This document shows positions 22,918 to 29,662 of a DNA stretch of 29,662 nucleotides, piece after piece. Source of the stretch: Actinomycetales bacterium. Its GTDB lineage: Bacteria; Actinomycetota; Actinomycetes; Actinomycetales; Cellulomonadaceae. A program made the position numbers and the translations under genes. The stretch lies in NCBI GenBank assembly GCA_012514545.1, contig JAAZAC010000110.1:1-29662 (forward strand). The letters run 5' to 3'. The notes under the pieces were generated by a model. That model did not search any database and was not told the DNA's origin. It saw nothing but the letters and a program-made list of their open reading frames with translations. The stretch's first letter is position 1; each line of letters begins with the position of its first letter.

Positions 22918-23853
22918 TCAGGCGGGGTCGTCGGCGGGCCGTGGCGGGCCCGGTTCGGTGACGCGCAGGACGAGGAGCACGAGCGCGACGACGACGCCCG
23001 TGGCGGCGACGACGGCGAGCGTCCCCCCGGCGTAGGCGGTGAGGAGGTCGGCGCGCTCCTCGAGCCCGGTGGAGCGGTGCTGGTACGGCACCGCGTGCAG
23101 CGCTTCGAGGGTGCGCTGCGCGGCGAGCGCGGACGCGGCGGCGGCGACGAGGCCGGCGCCGACGAGGAGGCTCGCGGCGGTGCTCTCGCGCCGGTGGTCG
23201 CGGGGCGTGCCGCGGGAGCCGCTGGGTCCGAGGGCGCGCACGAGGCACGTCCAGGCGAGGACGAGGACGACGGCGGCGATGACGTCGGAGGGCCGGTGCC
23301 ACTGGCCGACGAGCGTGGAGACGCCGGTCCCGGCGGCGTAGAGCGCGGCGCCGACGGCGACCAGGGCCCGCCAGCGCCGGGGCACGACGAGGACGAGGGC
23401 GACCGCGCAGGAGGCGGCCGCGACGGTGTGCCCGCTGGGCAGCGTGTTGGGCAGCCGGCCGACGTCGAGGTCCGGCCGGTCGAGCAGCCCGTCCTTGAGC
23501 AGCTGCCCGCTGATGTTCGCCCCGGCGATGAGGAGGGCGACCTGCGCGGCGAGCAGCCAGCGCCGCCGGACGAGGGCGACGACGACGGCGACGACGAGGA
23601 CGGCCGCGATGAACGGCACCGAGATGACGTCGAGCACGGGCTCGGCGACGAGCCACAGCCGGTTCCGCCCGAGCTCGGCGCCCTCGAGCGCGGCCTGGTC
23701 GAGGAGCTGGCCCTCGTAGGTGGTGACGAACACCCGCCACGTGACCCAGAACGCGGCGGCGGCGAGCAGGCCGACGGCTGCGACGGCGGCCCGCCAGGCG
23801 ATCTCCCGACCGACGGACGGCAGCGCCGCGTGCGCGTCGTGCTCGGGTGTCAC
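22918..23853 (-). CDS. PAP2-family phosphatase, membrane protein
   Basis: A 311-residue integral membrane protein with about seven or eight hydrophobic helices. The three PAP2 motifs are present: LKDGLLDRPDL (Lys120, Arg126, Pro127), LPSGHTVAA (Ser140, His142) and VGQWHRPSDV (His186, Arg187, Asp190). The family dephosphorylates phosphatidic acid, undecaprenyl pyrophosphate or related lipids at the outer face of the membrane; which is used here is unknown. Two further helices follow the catalytic core after a charged linker. The GTG at 23853 has a TACGGT box ending seven bases upstream and no ribosome site. It lies 134 bases upstream of topA in the same direction. Confidence 0.92.
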   Translation of the reverse strand: MTPEHDAHAALPSVGREIAWRAAVAAVGLLAAAAFWVTWRVFVTTYEGQLLDQAALEGAELGRNRLWLVAEPVLDVISVPFIAAVLVVAVVVALVRRRWLLAAQVALLIAGANISGQLLKDGLLDRPDLDVGRLPNTLPSGHTVAAASCAVALVLVVPRRWRALVAVGAALYAAGTGVSTLVGQWHRPSDVIAAVVLVLAWTCLVRALGPSGSRGTPRDHRRESTAASLLVGAGLVAAAASALAAQRTLEALHAVPYQHRSTGLEERADLLTAYAGGTLAVVAATGVVVALVLLVLRVTEPGPPRPADDPA

Positions 23854-23860
23854 GCCGACA

Positions 23861-23866
23861 ACCGTA
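23861..23866 (-). promoter_or_regulatory. -10 box TACGGT for leaderless PAP2 gene
   Basis: On the minus strand, TACGGT ends seven bases before the GTG at 23853, with no ribosome site in between. Confidence 0.45.
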
Positions 23867-23956
23867 GGCGACCGGCCGGCGGCCCGCCGTCCTCCCGGGG
23901 CCGGATCCCCGCGGCGGGCCGCTCCATCCCGCGATCGGGGTGTCGGCTGCCGGGCG

Positions 23957-23962
23957 TAGCGT
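23957..23962 (+). promoter_or_regulatory. -10 box TAGCGT for leaderless APH-type kinase gene
   Basis: TAGCGT ends seven bases before the GTG at 23970. It excludes a longer start at 23940, which would lie upstream of the promoter. Confidence 0.45.
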
Positions 23963-23969
23963 GCCCCGC

Positions 23970-24932
23970 GTGCCGATCATGGTTCCCGGCGACGTCGTCG
24001 CCGAGGCGCTGGGCCGCTTCGGCGTCGACCCCGCGACGGCCCGCCCGCTGGCGCGCGGCGGCGCACCCGACGGGCTCGTGCTCTCCTGCCGCCGCGACGG
24101 CGCGGACGCGTTCTGCAAGCTCATGCCGCTGCCGGACGCGACGGGGCGCGAGCTGGCCCGCCTGCGCGACGTCGTCGCCCTGACGGAGCACCTGCGCGGG
24201 GCGGTCGGCGTGGTGCGCTACCTGCCATCCCTCGCCGGGGACCTGCTCGAGGAGGTGCCGGGGCACGTCGCCTGCCTCACGGCGCGCGCGCCGGGCCGGC
24301 ACGTCGACGAGCGCGAGGCCCTCGACCCGGCGTTCGTCCGGGACTGGGCGGGCACCCTCGGGCGGATCCACGCCGCGACCGGCGCCTGGACCGGCGGCGG
24401 CGCGCTGCGGGACTGGCGGGACGAGTACGAGCTGTTCCGCAGCGGCTGCCGGGACGACGCGATGGCCGCGGCCTGGGACGAGCTGCACGCGCGCACGGCG
24501 GCCCTGCCGACCGACCGGGCGGGCTTCGGCGTCGTGCACAACGACCTCCACCACGGCAACCTGCTCCGCGCCCCGGACGGCTCGCTGACGGTCCTGGACC
24601 TCGACGTCGCGTCGTGGCACTGGTACGCCACGGACCTCGCGATCCTCCTCGCCCACCGGCTGTGGTCGCTCCGCGACCGCCCGGACGACGCGCGGCGCTT
24701 CGCCGCCACGGCCGTCGAGGCGTACCTGGCCGAGTTCCCGCTGCCGCCGGAGCGCCTCGCCGACGTGCCGCTGCTCGCGCGCTACCGGCTGACCCTCTTC
24801 GTGCTCGCGATGCAGGCGGAGCTGGGCTCGCGGCCCGCGCCGGGCTGGCTGCGCGACGTCCGCGCCGCGGTCCTCGACCCGCGTCCGCTGCCCTGCCTGG
24901 CGGTCCTCGCGGACGTCGGCCCGCTCGCCTGA
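23970..24932 (+). CDS. Aminoglycoside phosphotransferase-family kinase (APH fold)
   Basis: A 320-residue kinase-like protein. The N-lobe is short, with AFCKLMPLPDATGRELARL contributing the ATP-binding lysine and helix. The C-lobe has GVVHNDLHHGNLL, the Brenner-type catalytic loop with Asp192 and Asn197, then VLDLDVASWHWYATDLAIL, the DxD metal-binding segment that replaces DFG. Family substrates include aminoglycosides, choline, homoserine and others; this sequence lacks features that would identify one, and there is no resistance-gene context. Start chosen at GTG 23970 from the preceding TAGCGT box; an ATG three codons later is an alternative. Confidence 0.88.
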   Translation: MPIMVPGDVVAEALGRFGVDPATARPLARGGAPDGLVLSCRRDGADAFCKLMPLPDATGRELARLRDVVALTEHLRGAVGVVRYLPSLAGDLLEEVPGHVACLTARAPGRHVDEREALDPAFVRDWAGTLGRIHAATGAWTGGGALRDWRDEYELFRSGCRDDAMAAAWDELHARTAALPTDRAGFGVVHNDLHHGNLLRAPDGSLTVLDLDVASWHWYATDLAILLAHRLWSLRDRPDDARRFAATAVEAYLAEFPLPPERLADVPLLARYRLTLFVLAMQAELGSRPAPGWLRDVRAAVLDPRPLPCLAVLADVGPLA

Positions 24933-24960
24933 CGGGCGCGCCGTCCGACGGCGGTCGGTT

Positions 24961-24987
24961 CACAGGATCCGCACAGCCGGCGCACAG
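24961..24987. promoter_or_regulatory. Three CACAG direct repeats at 11-bp spacing, PhoP-box-like
   Basis: CACAG occurs at 24961-24965, 24972-24976 and 24983-24987. Extended, the units read TCACAGG-N4-GCACAGC-N4-GCACAGC. This fits the 7-bp direct repeat with 4-bp spacer (TCACAGC-N4-TCACAGC) of the mycobacterial PhoP box. The last copy overlaps the expected -35 of the response regulator promoter. Confidence 0.65.
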
Positions 24988-25007
24988 CGGCCCCTGGGCG
25001 GGCGCTG

Positions 25008-25013
25008 GACAAT
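25008..25013 (+). promoter_or_regulatory. -10 box GACAAT for the response regulator gene
   Basis: GACAAT ends seven bases before the ATG at 25021, predicting a leaderless transcript. An in-frame ATG at 25012 would overlap the box, so 25021 is preferred. Confidence 0.45.
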
Positions 25014-25020
25014 GGGAACC

Positions 25021-25785
25021 ATGGCTGACGTGCGCCCGACGGGCACCGCCCCGCGCCTGGTCCGCGAGGACGGCTCCCCCGTGCGCGTGCTGGTCGTCGA
25101 CGACGAGCCGATGCTCGGCGAGCTCCTCACGACGGCGCTGCGCTACGAGGGCTGGCAGGTCGAGTCTGCGCTCACCGGCCGGGCCGCGCTGAAGGCGGCG
25201 CAGTCCCTGGACCCGGACGTCGTGGTGCTCGACGTCATGCTCCCCGACATGTCGGGGTTCGACGTGCTGCGGCGCCTGCGGGACGCCCGCCCGCGCGTGC
25301 CGGTGCTGTTCCTCACCGCGCGCGACGCCGTGGAGGACCGCATCGCCGGCCTGACGGCGGGCGGCGACGACTACGTGACGAAGCCGTTCTCGCTCGAGGA
25401 GGTGGTGGCGCGCCTGCGCGCGCTGCTGCGCCGGGCGGGCGCGGCGACGGCGGACACGGACGCCCGCCTCGTCGTCGGCGACCTCGTGCTCGACGAGGAC
25501 AGCCACGAGGTGTTCCGCGGCGGCGAGGAGATCCACCTGACGGCGACGGAGTTCGAGCTGCTCCGCTACTTCATGCGCAACCCGCGCCGGGTGCTGAGCA
25601 AGGCGCAGATCCTCGACCGCGTGTGGCACTACGACTTCGGCGGGCAGGCGAACATCGTCGAGCTGTACGTCTCGTACCTGCGCCGGAAGATCGACGCGGG
25701 CCGGGCCCCGATGATCCACACGCTCCGCGGGGCGGGCTACGTGCTCAAGCCCGCGGAGGAGCGCAGGCCGGCCGGCGATGGCTGA
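25021..25785 (+). CDS. OmpR/PhoP-family response regulator
   Basis: A 254-residue regulator. The receiver has acidic residues Asp27 and Asp28 in VVDDEP, phospho-acceptor Asp71 in VVLDVMLPDMSG, Thr99 and Lys121 (TKPFSLEEVVARLRALLRRAG). The winged-helix output domain includes LTATEFELLRYFMRNPRRVLSK and the recognition region ILDRVWHYDFGGQANIVELY, then VSYLRRKIDAG and LRGAGYVL. These blocks are strikingly like mycobacterial PhoP/TcrA-type regulators. Triple CACAG repeats just upstream are a likely own binding site. It overlaps the histidine kinase gene by eight bases, so the two are co-translated. Confidence 0.95.
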   Translation: MADVRPTGTAPRLVREDGSPVRVLVVDDEPMLGELLTTALRYEGWQVESALTGRAALKAAQSLDPDVVVLDVMLPDMSGFDVLRRLRDARPRVPVLFLTARDAVEDRIAGLTAGGDDYVTKPFSLEEVVARLRALLRRAGAATADTDARLVVGDLVLDEDSHEVFRGGEEIHLTATEFELLRYFMRNPRRVLSKAQILDRVWHYDFGGQANIVELYVSYLRRKIDAGRAPMIHTLRGAGYVLKPAEERRPAGDG

Positions 25786-27274
25786 GCACCCGCCGGGCGT
25801 GCGCGGCCGCCGCCGCGGGCCGGCGCGCTGGCCGCTGCAGCGCCGGCTCGTCGCGCTGGTGCTGGTGCTGCTCGCGGCGGCGGCGTCGGTGGTGGGCGTG
25901 GTGTCGACGCTCGCGCTGCGGGACTCGCTCCTGGCGAACCTCGACGCGGAGGTGGTGGCGGCGAGCCGCCGGGCGATGACGGGGCCGGGCGTGCAGCTGG
26001 AGGGCCGCGGGCAGCGCATCGGCACGCTGCGGGTGGCCACGGACGGCGGCCGCGCGGCGGGCATCTACATCACGGCGCGCGCGGAGCTGGCCGAGCTGCC
26101 GGCGCGGCAGGCCGCCGCCGTGCTCTCCCGCCTCGAGGCCGTGGGCCGCCCGCAGACCGTCGTCGTGGAGGGGCTGGGCCGGTACCGGATGGTCGCGCAG
26201 CAGGCCGCGGGGCCGGTGCTGGTGGCGACGGGGCTGCCGCTCGACGACGTGGACGCGACGCTGACGCGCCACGTGGCGACGACGGCGGCGGTCACGCTGG
26301 CGGGGCTCGCGGTGCTGGGGCTGCTCGGCACGCTGCTGGTGCGGCGCGAGCTGCGGCCGCTGGCCCGCGTGGCGGCGACGGCGTCGGCGGTGGCCGCGAC
26401 GCCGCTCGACCGCGGCGAGGTGGCCCTGCCGGCGCGCGTGCCGGACGGCGACACGGACCCGGACACGGAGGTCGGCCGCGTGGGGGCCGCCCTCAACCAG
26501 CTGCTCGCGCACGTCGAGGACGCCCTGGCGGCGCGGCACCGCTCGGAGACGCAGGTGCGCCGCTTCGTCGCGGACGCGAGCCACGAGCTGCGCACCCCGC
26601 TGGCCTCGATCCGCGGCTACGCGGAGCTGGTCCGCCGCGTGCCGGGCGAGGTCCCGCCGGACGTGCTGGCGGCGATGGACCGCGTGGAGTCGGAGGCGCG
26701 GCGCATGACGTCCCTCGTCGAGGACCTCCTGCTCCTCGCGCGGCTCGACGCGGGTCGCCCGCTCGAGCGGGCGCCGGTGGACCTCGCCGCGCTGGCGGCC
26801 GACGGCGTGAGCGACGCGCACGCGGCGGCGCCGGACCACCGGTGGGTCCTCGACGTGCCCGACGACGCGCCGTCGGCGGGCACCGTCGTCGTCGGCGACG
26901 AGAACGCGCTGCGCCAGGTCCTCGCGAACCTGCTCGCGAACGCCCGGGTGCATACGCCGCCCGGGACGACCGTGACGACGACGGTCCGCCCGGCGGGCGG
27001 GGCCGCGCCGGGGACGGTGGCCGTCGTCGTGCGCGACGACGGCCCCGGCTTCCCCGCCGAGCTCGCCGATCGTCTCTTCGACAGGTTCACGCGCGCGGAC
27101 GCCGCCCGCTCCCCCGGCACCGGCACGGGGCTGGGGCTGGCGATCGCCGACGCGGTGGTCCGCGCGCACGGCGGCACGATCACGGCCGACGGCACGCCCG
27201 GCGCGACGACGTTCACGGTGACGCTGCCGGTCGCGGGCCCCGCCCCGCCGCCGCCGGGCGGCGCCGCCGACTAG
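25778..27274 (+). CDS. Sensor histidine kinase
   Basis: A 498-residue membrane kinase paired with the preceding regulator. TM1 is about residues 23-45 and TM2 about 167-188, enclosing an extracytoplasmic sensor loop of about 120 residues. A HAMP region follows, containing RRELRPLARVAATASAVA. The HisKA box is FVADASHELRTPLASIRGY with His269. The ATPase domain has the N box NLLANARVHT, the G1 box DDGPGF, the F box LFDRF and the G2 box GTGLGLAI. The ligand is unknown; the sensor loop has no recognisable motif. The ATG overlaps the regulator's stop codon. It is convergent with the methyltransferase gene ten bases away. Confidence 0.95.
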   Translation: MAEHPPGVRGRRRGPARWPLQRRLVALVLVLLAAAASVVGVVSTLALRDSLLANLDAEVVAASRRAMTGPGVQLEGRGQRIGTLRVATDGGRAAGIYITARAELAELPARQAAAVLSRLEAVGRPQTVVVEGLGRYRMVAQQAAGPVLVATGLPLDDVDATLTRHVATTAAVTLAGLAVLGLLGTLLVRRELRPLARVAATASAVAATPLDRGEVALPARVPDGDTDPDTEVGRVGAALNQLLAHVEDALAARHRSETQVRRFVADASHELRTPLASIRGYAELVRRVPGEVPPDVLAAMDRVESEARRMTSLVEDLLLLARLDAGRPLERAPVDLAALAADGVSDAHAAAPDHRWVLDVPDDAPSAGTVVVGDENALRQVLANLLANARVHTPPGTTVTTTVRPAGGAAPGTVAVVVRDDGPGFPAELADRLFDRFTRADAARSPGTGTGLGLAIADAVVRAHGGTITADGTPGATTFTVTLPVAGPAPPPPGGAAD

Positions 27275-27284
27275 CCGACCGGGA

Positions 27285-28829
27285 TCAGTCGACGGGCACG
27301 AGGAAGCCGTCGCGCACGAGGCCGCGCAGCGGCGGGAGCACCTCCGCGAGCACCGGCTCGGTGGCCGTGTCGAGCAGCGCGGCCATCGCCGCGGCGATCT
27401 GCCCGACGGCGAGCTCGCCGTCGCACGCGCCGACGAGGCCCGCGACGGCGGGGCCGACCTGCACGGTGCGGCCGAACCCGGCGCCCTGCCGGAGCCGGAC
27501 GACGGCGGGCTCCGCCTCGCCGGGGGTGTGGTGCCGGTCCTCGACGACGTCGGGCGCGACCCGCAGGCGCGCGGCGGCGAGGCCTGCGTCGTCCCGGGCG
27601 GCGAGCCAGTCGTGGGCGGCGAGCGCCGCGGCGAGGTGGTCGCCCAGGGGCGCGGCGACGGGCGTCGTCACCTCCTCGAACCGGCGCAGGGTGGGTGCGC
27701 CGCGCTCGGGCCGCCGGAGCACGAGCAGGCCGAAGCCGACGGCCTCGACGTCGCGTGCGGCGAAGTCGTCGAGCCACGCCGTCACGCCGGCCCGCCAGGC
27801 GGCGGGGTCGCGGTCGGGCGTCGTCCCGCCGTCGCGCAGCCAGGTCTCGGCGTACTCGGCGGGGTCCTGGACCTCGCGCTGCACGACCCACGCGTCGAGG
27901 CCGGCGCGCTCCACCCAGTCGCGCACGCGGTCGCGCCAGTCCTCGCCGCGCCGGTGCTCCCAGTTGCCGAGCAGCTGGGCGACGCCGCCGGGCGCGAGGA
28001 CGTCGGCGAGGCCGACCACGAGGTCCCGGACGACGTCGTCGCCGGCCCCGCCGCCGTCGCGGTACACGTAGCGCGGCATCCCGCCCGCGGCCCGCGGGGT
28101 GATGACGAACGGCGGGTTGGACACGACGAGGTCGAACGACCCGGCGTCCCCGGGTCCGCGCACGGGCTCGAGCAGCGAGCCGGCGCGGAGCTCGACGCGG
28201 TCGCCGGCCCCCGCGAGCGCGGCGTTGAACGCCGCGAACCGCAGCGCCCGCTCCGACACGTCGGTGGCGACGACCGCGGCGGAGTGCCGGGCCGCGAGGA
28301 GGGCCTGGACGCCGCAGCCGGTCCCGACGTCGAGCGTGCGCCGCCGGGGCGCGCGGACGGTCGCCCGGGCGAGCGTGACGGAGGCGCCGCCGACGCCGAG
28401 CACGTGCTCGGGCGCGAGCGGCGCCCCGGTGGCGAGCTCGCCGCGGTCGGAGGCGAGCCACCACTCGGCGCGGCCGAGGGCGTCCTCGACGGCGCAGGGC
28501 TGCAGGTCGACGCGGGCCCGCACGAGGTCGTCGGGGTCGGGGCCGGCGGCCGCGACGAGGCCCGCGGCCTCGGCCACGGCGGCGCCGGTCCGGGGCAGGG
28601 CGCGGTCGAGGTCGCGGCGCGCGACCTCGTCACCGAGCACGAAGAGGCGCAGCAGGACCGCGGCGGGCTCGTCGCGGCCCGCGGTCTCGCGCAGCGCCGG
28701 CACGGCCTGCTCCCGGTCGAGCGCGCGCCGCGCCACGGGGCTGAGCACCGCGTCGACGTGCGCGGAGGTGTAGCCGTCGGCGAGGTCCGCCCGGAGGTCC
28801 GCGACCCGCTCCGGGACGGTCAGGACCAC
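27285..28829 (-). CDS. Class I SAM-dependent methyltransferase with N- and C-terminal extensions
   Basis: The GTG at 28829 gives 514 residues and overlaps the upstream EEP gene's stop by ten bases. The N-terminal 140 residues are a helical domain. Motif I is RRTLDVGTGCGVQALLAARH (residues 164-182), then ATDVSERAL binds SAM ribose, and FDLVVSNPPFVITP (NPPF at 238-241) is the signature of N5-glutamine and N6-adenine type methyltransferases such as PrmC and RsmC-like enzymes. The last 130 residues form an extra domain not found in PrmC. The whole resembles a large actinobacterial family of putative methylases; the target (protein glutamine or RNA) cannot be told. Confidence 0.88.
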   Translation of the reverse strand: MVLTVPERVADLRADLADGYTSAHVDAVLSPVARRALDREQAVPALRETAGRDEPAAVLLRLFVLGDEVARRDLDRALPRTGAAVAEAAGLVAAAGPDPDDLVRARVDLQPCAVEDALGRAEWWLASDRGELATGAPLAPEHVLGVGGASVTLARATVRAPRRRTLDVGTGCGVQALLAARHSAAVVATDVSERALRFAAFNAALAGAGDRVELRAGSLLEPVRGPGDAGSFDLVVSNPPFVITPRAAGGMPRYVYRDGGGAGDDVVRDLVVGLADVLAPGGVAQLLGNWEHRRGEDWRDRVRDWVERAGLDAWVVQREVQDPAEYAETWLRDGGTTPDRDPAAWRAGVTAWLDDFAARDVEAVGFGLLVLRRPERGAPTLRRFEEVTTPVAAPLGDHLAAALAAHDWLAARDDAGLAAARLRVAPDVVEDRHHTPGEAEPAVVRLRQGAGFGRTVQVGPAVAGLVGACDGELAVGQIAAAMAALLDTATEPVLAEVLPPLRGLVRDGFLVPVD

Positions 28830-29470
28830 GCGACGTCCACGACGACGGGCAGGTGGTCGCTCGCGCGGCGGGCGACGGCGTCGTCGACGGTCCGCGCGCC
28901 GGAGGCCGTGAGGCCGCGGCTGCCGAGTACCGCGTCGATCCGCTCGCGCGGCGCGGACGCGGGGTAGGTGGGCCCGGCGTCGGGCGCGAGGTCCCGCAGG
29001 TGGAGGCCGAACCGTCGCCACGTGGGGCCGCCCGGGGGCTCGTTGAGGTCCCCGGCGACGACGCAGTCGGGCGCGGCGGCGACGAGCGGGAGGATCCGCA
29101 CGAGCTGGCGCGACCGCTCGCGCGCCGCGAGCCCGAGGTGGACGGAGACGACGCGGAGCCCGGCGACGTCGGCGGTCGCCAGCCCGCGGCGGGTCCGCAG
29201 CGGCCGCGCGGGCAGGCGCATCGCGTACGCGGTGCCGACGGGCAGCCCCGGGCGGGCGAGGAGGGCGGTGGTGCGGGCGCCGCCCCCGCCGACGAGGACC
29301 TCGAGGCCTGCGCGCTCGGCCAGGCGGGCGAGCCGGCGGCGACCGAGCGGGCCCCGGGGCGGCTCCTGCAGCGCGACGACGTCGGGCGTGGCGGCGCGCA
29401 GGACCTCGACGACCGCGGCCTCGTCGTCCTTGAGCCCGCGGACGTTGTACGTCATCACGCGCAGCCTCAC
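28820..29470 (-). CDS. Endonuclease/exonuclease/phosphatase (EEP) family hydrolase
   Basis: A 216-residue single-domain EEP hydrolase. Motifs in order: MTYNVRGL (Asn9), VVALQEPP (metal-binding Glu36), VVSVHLG (His), VVAGDLNEPPGG (Asp-Leu-Asn), RERIDAVLGS and ASDHLPVVVDV (catalytic Asp-His). All key residues for a metal-dependent DNase I/ExoIII-like phosphodiesterase are present. It has no signal peptide, so it is probably cytoplasmic. The GTG at 29470 is chosen because CACAAT ends six bases before it; a longer frame beginning at 29584 would cross the divergent gene's promoter. The substrate is unknown. It probably shares an mRNA with the methyltransferase. Confidence 0.9.
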   Translation of the reverse strand: MRLRVMTYNVRGLKDDEAAVVEVLRAATPDVVALQEPPRGPLGRRRLARLAERAGLEVLVGGGGARTTALLARPGLPVGTAYAMRLPARPLRTRRGLATADVAGLRVVSVHLGLAARERSRQLVRILPLVAAAPDCVVAGDLNEPPGGPTWRRFGLHLRDLAPDAGPTYPASAPRERIDAVLGSRGLTASGARTVDDAVARRASDHLPVVVDVAWS

Positions 29471-29476
29471 GCCGCC

Positions 29477-29482
29477 ATTGTG
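29477..29482 (-). promoter_or_regulatory. -10 box CACAAT for leaderless EEP gene
   Basis: On the minus strand, CACAAT ends six bases before the GTG at 29470, with no ribosome site between. Confidence 0.4.
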
Positions 29483-29578
29483 CCCACCCGCCCCGGGCTG
29501 CGGACCCCCACGCCCGAACCCGGCGCCCTCGGTGTACCCCGTGGCACGATGGGCACCCGCCCGCCCGAGGAGGTCGCC

Positions 29579-29662
29579 ATGCACAGCACCCGTCGCTCCC
29601 GTCGGCTCGTCGCGCTCGGTGCGACGGTCGCCCTGGCGTCCCTGCTCGCCGCGTGCGGCGGC
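29579..29662 (+). CDS. Lipoprotein, N-terminus only (cut by window edge)
   Basis: The last 28 codons of the window encode a lipoprotein signal: a basic start MHSTRRSRRL, a hydrophobic core VALGATVALASLLAAC, and the lipobox LAAC with Cys26 as the lipidation site. A GAGGAGGT ribosome site lies four bases or so before the ATG, and a CACGAT -10-like box lies at 29545-29550. Such proteins are often substrate-binding components of ABC transporters, but nothing beyond the signal peptide is visible, so no function is assigned. Confidence 0.85.
   Translation, partial: MHSTRRSRRLVALGATVALASLLAACGG

Noticed and set aside
20921..23035. 704-residue plus-strand ORF opposite topA
   Set aside because: Antisense shadow of topA; no domain is recognisable.
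23970..24932. APH-family gene as an aminoglycoside resistance gene
   Set aside because: Only the shared kinase motifs are present, and the family covers many metabolic kinases; there is no resistance cassette context.
1..29662. CRISPR arrays, insertion sequences, prophage or attachment sites
   Set aside because: No regularly spaced repeats with unique spacers, transposase motifs, phage structural genes or duplicated tRNA 3' ends were found. The 14-bp array at 974-1029 has no spacers.

Overview
The window reads as a chromosomal segment of a very high-GC actinobacterium. It has GTG starts, many start codons directly behind a TAnnnT box, a DUF222/HNH gene, a DUF2277 gene, a LAL-type LuxR regulator and a PhoP-like response regulator. 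The core block topA, tmk, holB, TAP-like lipoprotein peptidase and tRNA-Thr fits an actinomycete; codon use and gene content suggest the Cellulomonas/Cellulosimicrobium/Isoptericola group of Micrococcales, but genus is inference. No insertion sequence, prophage, CRISPR array or rRNA was seen. No gene-free stretch exceeds 300 bases.

Layout. 1-2.8 kb: a truncated glutaredoxin plus CcdA-like membrane fusion (-), an RsbW-like ATPase (-), a DUF5701-like protein (+) and a small CxC/HxxxH protein (-). 2.9-8.4 kb (+): an alpha/beta hydrolase, DUF2277, a small orphan ORF, a large LAL regulator and a stand-alone LigD-type polymerase domain. 8.4-11.3 kb (-): a LacI-family regulator, a DUF4173-like membrane protein and tRNA-Thr(CGT) with its own promoter and terminator hairpin. 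11.4-14.8 kb (-): secreted TAP-like peptidase, holB and tmk, the last two overlapping. 14.9-20 kb: five genes between tmk and topA: a Gfo/Idh/MocA oxidoreductase, a PfkB kinase, a DUF222-HNH nuclease with an SOS box on its start codon, and a divergent pair of heme-oxygenase-like iron enzyme and CDGSH Fe-S protein. 20-24 kb (-): topA and a PAP2 phosphatase. 24-27.3 kb (+): an APH-fold kinase, then an overlapping response regulator/sensor kinase pair behind a triple CACAG repeat. 27.3-29.5 kb (-): a class I methyltransferase overlapping an EEP-family hydrolase. 29.58 kb (+): the first 28 codons of a lipoprotein.

How the parts connect. holB/tmk, regulator/kinase and EEP/methyltransferase overlap and are probably co-translated. 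The iron enzyme and CDGSH protein share one intergenic region and could be an oxidase with its electron carrier. At least twelve genes show a -10-like hexamer ending 6-7 bases before the start codon, which points to leaderless mRNAs and settles several uncertain starts. The most specific regulatory signals are the GAAC-N4-GTTC palindrome on the DUF222-HNH start, the 11-bp-period CACAG triplet before the PhoP-like regulator, and a TGAGGC/GCCTCA dyad cluster before the small ORF and LAL regulator.
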